Origin: Mycobacterium bohemicum DSM 44277
Lineage (GTDB): Bacteria; Actinomycetota; Actinomycetes; Mycobacteriales; Mycobacteriaceae
Direction of reading: 5' to 3'
NCBI RefSeq assembly: GCF_001053185.1
Contig: NZ_CSTD01000005.1
Location: 334,858 to 398,857 of the forward strand
Length of the DNA: 64,000 nt
Numbering within the stretch: position 1 is the stretch's first letter; each line of letters opens with the position of its first letter. The notes beneath the pieces were generated by a model that was not told the origin of the DNA, searched no databases, and worked only from the letters and a program-made list of their open reading frames with translations. Below, one piece after another: positions 34,189 to 45,299 of the stretch. The position numbers were made by a program, and so were the translations under genes.

Positions 34189-35880
34189 CTACCCGCAGAC
34201 CGCGCCGATCGCCGCCGAGCTGACGAGCTTGACGTACTTTGCCAGCACACCGGTCGTGTAGCGCGGCGGTGGAGGGCTGAAATCGCTTCGCCTGGACTCG
34301 AATTCGGCCGGGTCGGCCAGGACGTCCAGGGTGCGGTTGGCGACGTCGAGCCGGATCCGGTCGCCGTCGCGCAACAGGGCGATCGGTCCGCCGTCGACCG
34401 CCTCCGGCGCGATGTGCCCCACGCACAGCCCGGTGGTGCCGCCGGAGAAGCGGCCGTCGGTGAGCAGCAGCACGTCCTTGCCCAGGCCGGCGCCCTTGAT
34501 CGCGCCGGTGATGGCGAGCATCTCGCGCATCCCGGGCCCACCCTTGGGGCCCTCGTAACGGATCACCACGGCGTCGCCCTGGGTGATCGTCCCGTCCTCG
34601 AGGGCGTCCAGCGCGGCGCGCTCGCCGTCGAAAACCCTTGCGGTGCCCTCGAACACGTCGGAGTCGAAGCCGGCCGTCTTGACCACCGCGCCCTCGGGAG
34701 CCAGCGACCCGCGCAGGATCGTGATGCCCCCCGTCGGGTGGATCGGGTTGCTCAGCGCCCGGAGCACCTTGCCGTCGGGGTCGGGCGGGTCGATCGCGGC
34801 AAGGTTCTCGGCGACGGTCCGTCCGGTCACCGTCAGGCAGTCCCCGTTCATCAGGCCCGCATCCAGCAGTGCCTTCATCACCACCGGAACCCCGCCGATG
34901 TGGTCCACGTGGGACATCACGTGCCGGCCGAACGGCTTGACGTCGGCCAGGTGCGGCACCTTCGACCCGATCCGGCTGAAGTCGTCCAGCGACAGCGCGA
35001 CACCGGCCTCGTGCGCGATGGCCAGCAGGTGCAGCACCGCGTTGGTGGAGCCGCCGAACGCCATCACCACCGCGATCGCGTTCTCGAAGGCCTCCTTGGT
35101 GAGAATGTCGCGGGCGGTGATGCCGCGCCGCAGCAGCTCGACGACGGCCTGACCGCTGCGGCGGGCGAACCCGTCGCGGCGGCGGTCGGTCGCCGGCGGG
35201 GCCGCGCTGCCCGGCAGCGACATGCCCAGCGCCTCGGCGGAACACGCCATAGTGTTGGCGGTGTACATGCCGCCGCACGCGCCCTCGCCGGGGCAGATCG
35301 CCCGCTCGATGGCGTCGACGTCCTCGCGCGGCATCAACCCGCGGGCGCAGGCGCCCACCGCCTCGAACGCGTCGATGATGGTGACCTCGCGCTCGGTGCC
35401 GTCGGACAGCTTGGCCACCCCCGGCAGGATCGAGCCCGCGTAGAGGAACACCGCCGCCAGGTCCAGCCGCGCGGCGGCCATCAGCATTCCGGGCAGCGAC
35501 TTGTCGCAGCCGGCCAGCAGCACCGAGCCGTCGAGGCGCTCGGCCTGCATCACGGTTTCGACGCTGTCCGCGATCAGCTCGCGTGACGGCAGCGAGAAGT
35601 GCATCCCCTCGTGGCCCATCGAGATGCCGTCGGAGACCGAGATCGTCCCGAACTCCAGCGGGTACCCGCCGGCCGCGAACACCCCCTCCTTGACCGCCGT
35701 GGCGAGGCGGTCCAGCGAGAGGTTGCACGGGGTGATCTCGTTCCAGGACGACGCGACCCCGATCTGCGGCTTGGCGAAGTCCTCGTCGCCCATCCCTACC
35801 GCCCGCAACATGCCGCGGGCGGCGGCCTTCTCCAGGCCATCGGTGACGTCACGACTACGGGGCTTGATGTCGACGGGCAT
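34189..35880 (-). CDS. ilvD: Dihydroxy-acid dehydratase IlvD
   Basis: A 563-residue enzyme of branched-chain amino acid and pantothenate synthesis that dehydrates 2,3-dihydroxy-isovalerate/methylvalerate using an iron-sulfur cluster. Cluster Cys are seen in WNEITPCN, GCDKS and EGACGGMYTANT, and the conserved DGRFSGGT is near residue 475. It matches Mtb Rv0189c, including length. It is divergent from the copper regulator ricR with the RicR operator between them. It converges on the chimeric gene with a 16-bp gap; the Mtb genes Rv0187 and Rv0188 that lie there are absent. Confidence 0.96.
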   Translation of the reverse strand: MPVDIKPRSRDVTDGLEKAAARGMLRAVGMGDEDFAKPQIGVASSWNEITPCNLSLDRLATAVKEGVFAAGGYPLEFGTISVSDGISMGHEGMHFSLPSRELIADSVETVMQAERLDGSVLLAGCDKSLPGMLMAAARLDLAAVFLYAGSILPGVAKLSDGTEREVTIIDAFEAVGACARGLMPREDVDAIERAICPGEGACGGMYTANTMACSAEALGMSLPGSAAPPATDRRRDGFARRSGQAVVELLRRGITARDILTKEAFENAIAVVMAFGGSTNAVLHLLAIAHEAGVALSLDDFSRIGSKVPHLADVKPFGRHVMSHVDHIGGVPVVMKALLDAGLMNGDCLTVTGRTVAENLAAIDPPDPDGKVLRALSNPIHPTGGITILRGSLAPEGAVVKTAGFDSDVFEGTARVFDGERAALDALEDGTITQGDAVVIRYEGPKGGPGMREMLAITGAIKGAGLGKDVLLLTDGRFSGGTTGLCVGHIAPEAVDGGPIALLRDGDRIRLDVANRTLDVLADPAEFESRRSDFSPPPPRYTTGVLAKYVKLVSSAAIGAVCG

Positions 35881-35924
35881 CGTGCAAGTATGCGCTGGCC
35901 AGCCTCGCGGCCGGCAAGGGGGTC

Positions 35925-35941
35925 ATACCCTGGCGGGGTAT
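35925..35941 (+). promoter_or_regulatory. RicR (copper) operator
   Basis: ATACCC at 35925-35930 and GGGTAT at 35936-35941 form a perfect inverted repeat around TGGCG. This matches the TACCC-N5-GGGTA palindrome known for the copper-responsive RicR regulon of Mtb. It lies 57 bp upstream of the ricR start and 45 bp upstream of ilvD on the other strand, fitting autoregulation. Confidence 0.82.
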
Positions 35942-35997
35942 ACTGCCGGGCGACGGCATGGCGCCCCCGGGCGCGGCAGGTGAGAGGCAGGACGACG

Positions 35998-36306
35998 GTG
36001 ACGACCGCGACGACCGCGACAGGCGCACACGGATATTCCGAGCAAAAGGACAACTACGCCAAGCGGCTGCGGCGCATCGAGGGCCAGGTGCGGGGCATCG
36101 CCCGGATGATCGACGAGGACAAGTACTGCATCGACGTCCTCACCCAGATCAGCGCGGTCAGCAGCGCCCTGCGATCGGTCGCCCTCAACCTGCTCGACGA
36201 GCACCTGACCCACTGCGTCACGAACGCGGTCGCCGAGGGCGGCGACGAGGCCGACCAGAAGCTCGCCGAGGCGTCCGCCGCGATCGCCCGGCTGGTTCGT
36301 TCCTGA
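35998..36306 (+). CDS. ricR: Copper-sensing CsoR-family repressor RicR
   Basis: A 102-residue CsoR-family protein. The copper(I) ligand set Cys44, His69 and Cys73 is present in the order required (DKYCIDVL, DEHLTHC), along with the DNA-contacting RLRRIEGQVRGIARMI helix. RicR (Mtb Rv0190) releases its operators when copper rises, inducing copper-protection genes. GTG 35998 follows GAGAGGCAGGA. The metallothionein gene mymT, a RicR target which in Mtb lies near bglS, is not in this window. The gene is divergent from ilvD and followed after 109 bp by an MFS gene. Confidence 0.93.
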   Translation: MTTATTATGAHGYSEQKDNYAKRLRRIEGQVRGIARMIDEDKYCIDVLTQISAVSSALRSVALNLLDEHLTHCVTNAVAEGGDEADQKLAEASAAIARLVRS

Positions 36307-36415
36307 TTCCGCACTGCGTGTTAAACGAGCAAGATGCGTGAAACCGTTGGCGCGGTGCGTACGGTAGGAACAGCGTGCCGCGGCCGGCTCAACCAGCGGT
36401 GGCGCGCCCCGACCG

Positions 36416-37669
36416 ATGACTGCCATGACCTCCGAAACCGCCGTCGCCGCGCGAACGTGGACGCCACGGGTCGCGGGGCAGCTCGCCGTGCTGGGGGCGG
36501 CCGCGTTCACCTATGTCACCGCGGAGATCCTCCCGGTGGGGGCGCTGTCCTCGATCGCCCGCAATTTGCACGTCAGCGTCGTCCTGGTGGGCACGCTGCT
36601 GACGTGGTACGCGCTGGTGGCGGCCCTGACGACGTTCCCGCTGGTGCGCTGGACGGCGCACTGGCCGCGGCGGCGCGCGCTGGTCTTCAGCCTGGTCTGC
36701 CTGACCGCCTCGCAGCTCATCTCCGCCGTGGCCCCCAACTTCGCCGTGCTGGCCGCCGGGCGGGTGCTGTGCGCGGTCACCCACGGCCTGCTGTGGTCGG
36801 TCATCGCCCCGATCGCCACCCGGCTGGTGCCGCCGAGCCACGCCGGTCGCGCCACGATGTCGATCTACGTCGGCACCAGCCTCGCCCTGGTCGTCGGTAG
36901 CCCGCTGACGGCCGCCCTAAGCCTGATGTGGGGCTGGCGGCTGGCCGCGGTGTGCGTGACCGTCGCCGCGGCCGTGGTGACCGTGGCGGCCCGGCTGCTC
37001 CTGCCCGAGCTGGTGCTCACCGACGACCAGCTGGCCTGCGTCGGCCCGCGGGCCCGCCACCACCGCAACCGCGCCCTGATCGTCGTCAGCCTCATCACCA
37101 TGGTGGGTGTCACGGGGCACTTCGTGTCCTACACCTACATCGTCGTCATCATCCGCGAGGTCGTCGGCGTGCGCGGCGCCAACCTGGCGTGGGTGCTGGC
37201 CGCGTACGGCGCCGCCGGGGTCGTCGCCGTCGCCATGGTGGCGCGACCGCTGGACCGCCGTCCGCGCGGCGCCGTCCTCCTCTGCATGGCCGGGCTGACG
37301 CTGGCGTTCGCCGTGCTGACCGCGCTGGCGTTCGGCGGCGAAGCCGGAGCGGTGACCCGACTCTCCGTAGTGGTGATCGGGACCTGCGCGATGGTGCTGT
37401 GGGGAGCGATGGCCACCGCGGTGTCGCCGATGATGCAGTCGGCCGCGATGCGCACCGGGGCCGACGACCCCGACGGCGCCTCCGGGCTGTACGTGACGGC
37501 GTTCCAGGTGGGCATCATGGCCGGGTCGCTGGCGGGCGGGCTGTTGTACGAGCGCAGCGTCGCGCTGATGCTGACCGCCTCGGCGGGCCTGGTGGCCGTC
37601 GCGCTGGCCGCGACCGCGGCCAACCGGCGCGTTCTGGACGTTGCGCCGCCGAGCTCACGCAATTCATAG
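36416..37669 (+). CDS. MFS drug/metabolite exporter, Rv0191 homologue
   Basis: A 417-residue major facilitator protein with about twelve hydrophobic segments. The start ATG 36416 or the ATG three codons later are both possible. It belongs to the DHA1-type exporters of the AraJ/sugar-efflux kind, to judge from FTYVTAEILPVGALSSIA in helix 1 and RATMSIYVGTSLALVVGSPL in helix 5. Mtb Rv0191 has the same position after ricR and has been described as an efflux pump. No RicR box is seen in the 109-bp gap before it, so copper control is not indicated. Confidence 0.92.
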   Translation: MTAMTSETAVAARTWTPRVAGQLAVLGAAAFTYVTAEILPVGALSSIARNLHVSVVLVGTLLTWYALVAALTTFPLVRWTAHWPRRRALVFSLVCLTASQLISAVAPNFAVLAAGRVLCAVTHGLLWSVIAPIATRLVPPSHAGRATMSIYVGTSLALVVGSPLTAALSLMWGWRLAAVCVTVAAAVVTVAARLLLPELVLTDDQLACVGPRARHHRNRALIVVSLITMVGVTGHFVSYTYIVVIIREVVGVRGANLAWVLAAYGAAGVVAVAMVARPLDRRPRGAVLLCMAGLTLAFAVLTALAFGGEAGAVTRLSVVVIGTCAMVLWGAMATAVSPMMQSAAMRTGADDPDGASGLYVTAFQVGIMAGSLAGGLLYERSVALMLTASAGLVAVALAATAANRRVLDVAPPSSRNS

Positions 37670-37788
37670 CTGGCCTGCTCAGCGGCGTTTCTGGCGGCCG
37701 GGGGGCACCGCGTTGAGGGTCGGGATTTGTTTGCTGTTCGGTTCGCTATGCGACACTTGTCCGGAAGAAAGTGACTGGAGGTATGCGT

Positions 37789-38464
37789 ATGTCGGGCTGG
37801 ACGAGGGCCTGGACTGGGAGGGGCCTCTTGGCCGCTCTGAAGGCAGCCGGATTGGTTTCGGCCGTGGGCGCGATGGTGTTGGTCGCCGCCGGTTCCGCGG
37901 CGGCCGATCCCGACCCGGCCCCCGGTGACCCCGGCGTGGTGGCCGCTGAGTTTCTGGCCCGCCCACACCGCGGTGACCGTCGACGCCGGCGGCACGGTGT
38001 CGAGCTTCCAGACCGGCGACACGCTGATCGCCACCGCCGACGACTCCACCCACCAGCTGACCATCACCCGCAACGGGGTCGTGGAGAAGACCTTCCCGAT
38101 GTCGATGGGCATGACGGCGGGCGGCCACCAGACCCCCAACGGCACCTACTACGTCCAGGACAAGAAGGCGTCGGTGGTGATGGACTCGTCGACCTACGGG
38201 GTCCCGGTCAATTCCACCTACGGCTACAAGGTGACCGTGGAGGACGCGGTCCGCTTCGACAACGTCGGCGACTACGTGCACAGCGCGCCGTGGTCGGTCG
38301 ACGACCAGGGCAAGCGGGATGTCAGCCACGGCTGCATCAACATCAGCCCCACCAACGCGAAGTGGTTCTTCGACAACTTCGGGCCCGGTGACCCGATCGT
38401 CGTGAAGAACTCCACCGGCGGCGACTACAAGAAGAACGACGGCTCCGCCGACTGGATGAACTAG
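37789..38464 (+). pseudogene. L,D-transpeptidase (Rv0192-like) split by a deletion/frameshift
   Basis: From ATG 37789 (GGAGG at 37777-37781) a signal peptide is encoded (GLVSAVGAMVLVAAGSAAA-DPD), then the frame is lost near 37945. In another frame, from about 37955 to the TGA at 38464, a YkuD catalytic domain is intact: HQTPNGTYYV, SSTYGVPVNS and the active-site HGCINISPTNAKWF with catalytic His and Cys. The proline-rich linker and Ig-like domain that normally sit between signal and catalytic domain are missing. An internal GTG at 37925 could start the catalytic domain, but without a signal peptide it could not reach the wall. The intact enzyme makes 3-3 peptidoglycan cross-links and attaches to the periplasmic face. 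Confidence 0.82.
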
Positions 38465-38476
38465 CCGCCTCGCCGA

Positions 38477-38530
38477 GCAGACGCAAAAGCGCCCATTTCC
38501 CCTGAGGAAATCGGGCGCTTTTGCGTCTGC
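38477..38530. terminator. Strong hairpin terminator after the L,D-transpeptidase gene
   Basis: GCAGACGCAAAAGCGCCC pairs perfectly with GGGCGCTTTTGCGTCTGC, and inside it ATTTCC pairs with GGAAAT, giving a stem of about 24 bp with a single bulged C and a five-base loop. It lies 13 bp after the stop. There is no long U run after it, as is usual for mycobacterial hairpin terminators. The outer arms resemble the hairpin at 41433-41481. Confidence 0.75.
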
Positions 38531-38564
38531 TGGCGCGGGCCGGGGCCTGTTGCGCCCGGGCGAT

Positions 38565-38584
38565 TATGTATAGCATCATACATA
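38565..38584 (+). promoter_or_regulatory. Candidate operator of the TetR regulator
   Basis: TATGTAT (38565-38571) and ATACATA (38578-38584) form a perfect inverted repeat around six bases, 24 bp upstream of the tetR start. Its AT-richness and position directly upstream fit autoregulation by the TetR protein, with control of the following oxidoreductase gene, which is translationally coupled. Confidence 0.65.
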
Positions 38585-38608
38585 GTGTCCGGTAGCCGAG
38601 GAGCGCCC

Positions 38609-39189
38609 ATGCGGAGTCCACGTGAGCAGATGGTGGTCTCCGCCGCGCTGTTGATCCGGGAGCGCGGCGCCCACGCCACCGCCATCTCGGACGTGCTGGC
38701 GCACAGCGGCGCCCCCCGCGGATCGGCCTATCACTACTTCCCGGGCGGGCGCACCCAATTGCTCTGTGAGGCGGTGGATTACGCCGGCGACTATGTGGCC
38801 GCGATCATCGCCGGGGCGCAGGGCGGTCTCGAACTGCTGGACACCCTGGTCGACACGTACCGGGAGCAGTTGCGCGCCAGCGACTTTCGCGCGGGCTGCC
38901 CCGTCATGGCCGTCGCGGTGGAGGCGGGCGACGAACAGGAGCGCGACCGCACGTTGATCGAGCGCGCGGCGGCGGCCTTCGGCCGCTGGTCCGACCTGAT
39001 CGGCGAGCGGTTCATCGCCGACGGGATACCGGCGGAGCGGGCCCACGAACTCGGGGTGCTGGCCACCTCGGCGCTCGAGGGGGCCATCGTGCTGGCCCGG
39101 GTGCGGCGCGACCTCACGCCGCTGGACGTCGTCCATCGCCAGATGCGCGACCTGCTGTTGGCGGAGACGCCGAGAAAGGATCTCCCGCA

Positions 39190-39193
<4 letters not shown>
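38609..39193 (+). CDS. TetR-family regulator, Rv0196 homologue
   Basis: A 194-residue regulator of the LmrA/YxaF TetR subgroup: helix-turn-helix at about residues 20-45 (AISDVLAHSGAPRGSAYHYFPGG), then a C-terminal helical ligand domain with FRAGCPVMAVAVEAGD. ATG 38609 is chosen over GTG 38585 because GAGGAG at 38598-38603 precedes it, the Mtb protein starts likewise, and GTG 38585 abuts the operator repeat. Its stop overlaps the GTG of the molybdopterin oxidoreductase gene, which is therefore its probable target. Confidence 0.92.
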
Positions 39194-41432
<2,239 letters not shown>

Positions 41433-41454
<22 letters not shown>

Positions 41455-41481
41455 AGACCTCAATTGTGCGATTCTGCGTCT
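41433..41481. terminator. Bidirectional hairpin between Rv0197-like gene and zmp1
   Basis: AGACGCAGAATCGCA (41433-41447) pairs perfectly with TGCGATTCTGCGTCT (41467-41481) around a 19-base loop. It includes the last codons of the oxidoreductase gene and lies between two convergent genes, so it can serve both. Its arms share the AGACGCA ... TGCGTCT core with the hairpin at 38477-38530. Confidence 0.72.
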
Positions 41482-41501
41482 GCTCGCGAGGAAACGCGAC
41501 G

Positions 41502-43478
41502 CTAGTTCCAGATGCGGACGCGGCTTTGCTTGTCCAGGAACAGGGCGTCGGAGTCGGTGACGCCGAACGCGTCGTAGAAGGCGTCGATGTTGCGCACGAC
41601 GCCGTTGCAGCGGAACTCCGGCGGCGAGTGCGGGTCGACCGCCAGCCGCCGGATCGCCTCGGCCGCACGGGATTTGGTCCGCCACACCTGGGCCCAGCCG
41701 TAGAACACCCGCTGCACGCCGGTCAGTCCGTCGATGACGGGGGCGGGCGCACCCCCCAGTGAAAGCTGATAGGCCAGCAGCGCGATGGACAGCCCGCCCA
41801 GGTCGCCGATGTTCTCCCCGACGGTGAACGCGCCGTTCACGTGCTGGCCGGCGCCGAGGTCCCTGGGGGTGTAGGCGTCGTACTGCTCGATCAGCGCCGT
41901 GGTGCGGGCGCCGAATTCGGTGCGGTCGTCGTCGGTCCACCAGTCCACCAGGTTGCCGTCGCCGTCGTACTTGGCGCCCTGGTCGTCGAAGCCGTGGCCG
42001 ATCTCGTGGCCGATCACCGCGCCGATTCCGCCGTAGTTGGCGGCGTCGTCGGCCTCGGCGTCGAAGAACGGCGGCTGCAGAATGGCTGCGGGAAAGACGA
42101 TCTCGTTCATGCCGGGGTTGTAGTAGGCGTTGACGGTCTGCGGCGTCATGAACCATTCCTCGCGATCCACCGGGCCGCCGAGCTTGGCCAGCTCGCGGTC
42201 GTGGTTGACCGCGTAGCCGCGCCGGTAGTTGCCGTACAGGTCGCCGCGGTCGATCTCGAGCGCGGAGTAGTCGCGCCACTTGGTCGGGTAGCCCACCTTG
42301 GCGGTGAACTTCTCCAGCTTGGCCAGCGCGCGCTGCCGGGTCTGCGGCGTCATCCAGTCCAGCTCGCCGATGCTCTGCCGGTAGGCCGCCTTCAGGTTCT
42401 CCACCAGCGCGTCGATGCGTGCCTTGGCGCCCGGCGGGAAATGCCGTTGGACGTAAAGCTTTCCGACGGCGTCGCCCATCAGGGTCTCGACCAGGGACAC
42501 CCCGCGCTTCCAGCGGTCGCGGATCTGCTCGGCGCCCGTCAACAGCCGCCCGTAGAAGTCGAAATCCGCGGCGACGATGTCGTCGGTCAGCCACGCGGCG
42601 CGGGCCCGGATCACCCGCCAGCGCGCCCAGTCCTTCCAGTCCTCCAGCGGCTCGGTTGACCACAGGGCCGCAAATGCGGTGAGGTAATCCGGTTGGCGCA
42701 CAATGAGTTCCGCGACGGCCTCGGGGGTGCTGCCCAGCGCGCCCACCCAGCCGTCCCAGTCGAAGCCGGCACCCTGCGCCTGCAGGTCGGCGAAGGTGCG
42801 CAGGTTGTAGGTGAGGTCGGCGTCGCGGCGCTTGACCACGTCCCAGTGCGCCGCGGCCAGTTTGGTCTCCAGCGCCACGATGCGGGCGGCCGTCTCGGCG
42901 TGATCCCCGCCGAACACCAGGGAGAACATCCGCGCGATGTGTCCCGGGTAGGCGGCCAGCACCTCGGCGTGCCGCTCGTCGCGGAAGTAGGACTCGTCGG
43001 GCAGCCCGATGCCGGACTGGGTGACGTGCACCAGGTACCGCGACGAGTTCTTGGAGTCGGTGTCCACGTACATCGCCAGGCCGCCGCCCACGCCGGTGCG
43101 CTGCAGGGCGCCCAGCGCGGCGGCCAGGGCGGACGCGTCGGCGCAGCCGTCGACGACGGCCAGCTCGTCCAGCAGTGGCCGCACGCCCCGGCTTTCGACG
43201 GCGTCCTCGTCGAGGAAGCTGGCGTAGAGGTCCCCGATGCGCTGCTGGTCAGTGCCGCGGGCCGCGCCCTGCCGGCTCGCCTCGGCGATGAGGTCGCGCA
43301 CCTGTTCCTCGGCGCGGTCGAACAGGTGGCGGAATGCCCCGTCGGTCGCGCGGTCCGCCGGGATGTCGTAGTCGGCCAGCCACCGGCCGTTGACGTGGCC
43401 GAACAAATCGTCCTGGGGGCGGGCGTTTTCATCGACATGGCTCAGGTCGATGCCCGAGCGGATGGCCTCTACTGTCAC
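41502..43478 (-). CDS. zmp1: Zinc metalloprotease Zmp1 (M13/neprilysin family)
   Basis: A 658-residue endopeptidase. The zinc motif HEIGH is near residue 491, the third ligand Glu in GENIGDLGGL about 60 residues later, and the substrate-binding NAYYNPGMNEIVFPAAILQPP precedes them. The C-terminal RVRIWN matches the M13 family ending in a Trp-containing motif. No signal peptide or membrane helix is present, as in Mtb Zmp1 (Rv0198c), which nevertheless reaches the host cell and counters inflammasome activation and phagosome maturation. Length is complete. It is divergent from omamA with 42 bp between. Confidence 0.95.
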   Translation of the reverse strand: MTVEAIRSGIDLSHVDENARPQDDLFGHVNGRWLADYDIPADRATDGAFRHLFDRAEEQVRDLIAEASRQGAARGTDQQRIGDLYASFLDEDAVESRGVRPLLDELAVVDGCADASALAAALGALQRTGVGGGLAMYVDTDSKNSSRYLVHVTQSGIGLPDESYFRDERHAEVLAAYPGHIARMFSLVFGGDHAETAARIVALETKLAAAHWDVVKRRDADLTYNLRTFADLQAQGAGFDWDGWVGALGSTPEAVAELIVRQPDYLTAFAALWSTEPLEDWKDWARWRVIRARAAWLTDDIVAADFDFYGRLLTGAEQIRDRWKRGVSLVETLMGDAVGKLYVQRHFPPGAKARIDALVENLKAAYRQSIGELDWMTPQTRQRALAKLEKFTAKVGYPTKWRDYSALEIDRGDLYGNYRRGYAVNHDRELAKLGGPVDREEWFMTPQTVNAYYNPGMNEIVFPAAILQPPFFDAEADDAANYGGIGAVIGHEIGHGFDDQGAKYDGDGNLVDWWTDDDRTEFGARTTALIEQYDAYTPRDLGAGQHVNGAFTVGENIGDLGGLSIALLAYQLSLGGAPAPVIDGLTGVQRVFYGWAQVWRTKSRAAEAIRRLAVDPHSPPEFRCNGVVRNIDAFYDAFGVTDSDALFLDKQSRVRIWN

Positions 43479-43520
43479 CCCGCCATCCTTCCATCTTCAT
43501 TTGGGTGCAACGATCGGGCC

Positions 43521-44174
43521 ATGTCCGACGTCGAGCAGCAGGAGCCGTCCGGCGACGACGAATCCGCCGTCGCCGAGGAGGACTCCGACGCCGACGTCAC
43601 GGCGGCCGATTCCCCGGGCGGCGCGACGTTTTCCCCCTATGGCATCGCCTCGGCCGCGCTCGGGCTGCTGTCGGTGGCCGCGGTGGTGCTCGGTTTCGTC
43701 ATCTGGTCGGCACACCGCGACGACGTCGGCGAACGCAGGTACCTCACCCGCGTCATGGGGGCCGCCGCCGACTGGGCGAACGTCCTGATCAACATGAACA
43801 GCGGCAACGTCGACGCCAGCCTGCAGCGGTTGCACGACGGGACGGTCGGGGAACTCAACGCCGACTTCGACGCGGCCGTCCAGCCCTACCGCCAGGTGGT
43901 GCAGAAGCTGCAGTCGCAGAGCAAGGGCCAGATCGAGGGGGTGGCCATCGAAACCGTGCACCGCGACCTGGACTCCCAGCCCGGGGTCGCCCGGCCCGTG
44001 GTGACCACGAAGCTGCCGCCGTTCGCCACCCGCACGGACTCGGTGCTGCTGGTCGCGACGTCGGTCAGCGAGAACGCCGGCGCCAAGCCGACGACCGTGC
44101 ACTGGAACCTGCGGCTGGACGTCTCCGACGTGGACGGCAAGCTGATGATCTCCGGACTGGCGTCGATCCGATGA
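43521..44174 (+). CDS. omamA: Orphan Mce-associated membrane protein OmamA (Rv0199)
   Basis: A 217-residue single-pass protein: acidic cytoplasmic N-terminus (about residues 1-38), one helix (about 42-64, GIASAALGLLSVAAVVLGFVIW) and an extracytoplasmic Mas-type domain. In Mtb OmamA (Rv0199) is needed for stable Mce1 proteins and for fatty-acid and cholesterol uptake, though it is encoded away from any mce operon. Here too it lies about 21 kb from mas1D. ATG 43521 gives the same N-terminal layout as Mtb. It is followed after 7 nt by omamB. Confidence 0.92.
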   Translation: MSDVEQQEPSGDDESAVAEEDSDADVTAADSPGGATFSPYGIASAALGLLSVAAVVLGFVIWSAHRDDVGERRYLTRVMGAAADWANVLINMNSGNVDASLQRLHDGTVGELNADFDAAVQPYRQVVQKLQSQSKGQIEGVAIETVHRDLDSQPGVARPVVTTKLPPFATRTDSVLLVATSVSENAGAKPTTVHWNLRLDVSDVDGKLMISGLASIR

Positions 44175-44181
44175 GGATCCG

Positions 44182-44871
44182 ATGAGAAATCTCTGGCGGC
44201 TGTTCGCCTTCGACGTCCTGGCGCCCCTGGTCGCCGCCGGCGCGCTCGTCATGATCGGGGTGGTCCTGGGCTGGCCGCTGTGGTGGGTGTCGGCCTGCTC
44301 GGTGCTGATCCTGCTGATCGTCGAGGGCATGGCCGTGGACTTCTGGCTGCTGCGCCGTGACTCGGTCAGCGTCGGCACCGACGACGAAGCGCCGGGGTTG
44401 CGCCTGGCCGTGGTCTTCCTGTGCGCGGCCGCCCTGACGGCCGCGGTGGTGACCGGCTACCTGCACTGGACGCGGCCGGACCGCGAGTTCAAGCGGGATT
44501 CGCGCGAGGTGGTGCAGATCGCCACCGGGGTCGCCGAGGCGATGGCGTCGTACACCCCCGGCGACCCGACCGGTTCCCTCGACCGGGCCACGGCCAAGAT
44601 GGTGCCCGAGCAGGCGGACGCGTTCCGCGAGCAGTACAAGAAGACGGGCGCCGACCTGGCCCAGCACAACGTCACCGCCCAGGCCGCCACGCTGTCGGCG
44701 GGCGTGGAGGCCCTGGGGCCGTCGGCGGCGAGCGTGGCGGTGATCCTGCGGGTCACCCAGACCGCGCCCGGCCAGCCGCCGAGTCACGCGGCGCCGGCGG
44801 TGCGGGTGGCGCTGACCAAACGCGGCGACACCTGGCTGGTGGCCGGCGTGCTGCCGATGAATTCCCGCTGA
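44182..44871 (+). CDS. omamB: Orphan Mce-associated membrane protein OmamB (Rv0200)
   Basis: A 229-residue protein with three hydrophobic helices (about residues 8-30, 35-57, 75-97) and a C-terminal extracytoplasmic Mas-type domain ending RGDTWLVAGVLPMNSR. It corresponds to Mtb Rv0200, named OmamB as the neighbour of OmamA; its involvement in Mce transport is inferred from this pairing. The stop is 2 nt from the convergent Rv0201c-like gene, with no terminator visible. Confidence 0.9.
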   Translation: MRNLWRLFAFDVLAPLVAAGALVMIGVVLGWPLWWVSACSVLILLIVEGMAVDFWLLRRDSVSVGTDDEAPGLRLAVVFLCAAALTAAVVTGYLHWTRPDREFKRDSREVVQIATGVAEAMASYTPGDPTGSLDRATAKMVPEQADAFREQYKKTGADLAQHNVTAQAATLSAGVEALGPSAASVAVILRVTQTAPGQPPSHAAPAVRVALTKRGDTWLVAGVLPMNSR

Positions 44872-44873
44872 GC

Positions 44874-45299
44874 TCAGGCGGAGTCGGGCGAGCGGCCGGA
44901 CTTCACCTTCACGAACCGGTCCGACAACCGACGCATCCGCAGCATCAGCGACGCCGTCGGGCTGGTGCTGCCGTCGAGGTAGGCGGCGAGCTCCTCGGGG
45001 GCCACGCCGATGCGGGAGGCGAACTCCTGATGGCCCAGGCCCGAGCGGTCGATGAGCAGCGCGACGTGGCGGGCCACCTCGGCCCGCTCGTCGGCCTCCA
45101 GGTGGGCGCGGGCGCGGTCGAGCACCTCCCAGAGCGCTTTGGAGATGCCGTACGGCCGGCTGCCCTCGAGGACCTCTTCCACCTGGCGGGCGGTCCGGCC
45201 GTAGGGGTCGCGCTTGAGTGCGGCGGCGATGCGCTTCCAGGTCGCGATGTCACCGCCCTGCAGCGCCGAACGGATCGCCGACGTCGGCCAGAACTCCAC
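44874..45299 (-). CDS. Rv0201c-like helix-turn-helix protein, probably 5'-truncated
   Basis: The frame from GTG 45299 encodes 141 residues (VEFWPTSAIRSALQGGDIATWKR ... RTARQVEEVLEGSRPYGISKALWEVL) and ends with a helix-turn-helix-like region (RSGLGHQEFASRIGVAPEELAAYLDG) similar to Xre/Cro-type domains. Mtb Rv0201c, which it resembles, is about 170 residues, so some N-terminal residues may be lost. The open frame continues upstream, but only as an out-of-frame shadow of mmpL11. mmpL11 lacks its own stop before this gene and runs across it in another frame, which points to a deletion near 45345. Role unknown; DNA binding is an inference. Confidence 0.68.
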   Translation of the reverse strand: MEFWPTSAIRSALQGGDIATWKRIAAALKRDPYGRTARQVEEVLEGSRPYGISKALWEVLDRARAHLEADERAEVARHVALLIDRSGLGHQEFASRIGVAPEELAAYLDGSTSPTASLMLRMRRLSDRFVKVKSGRSPDSA

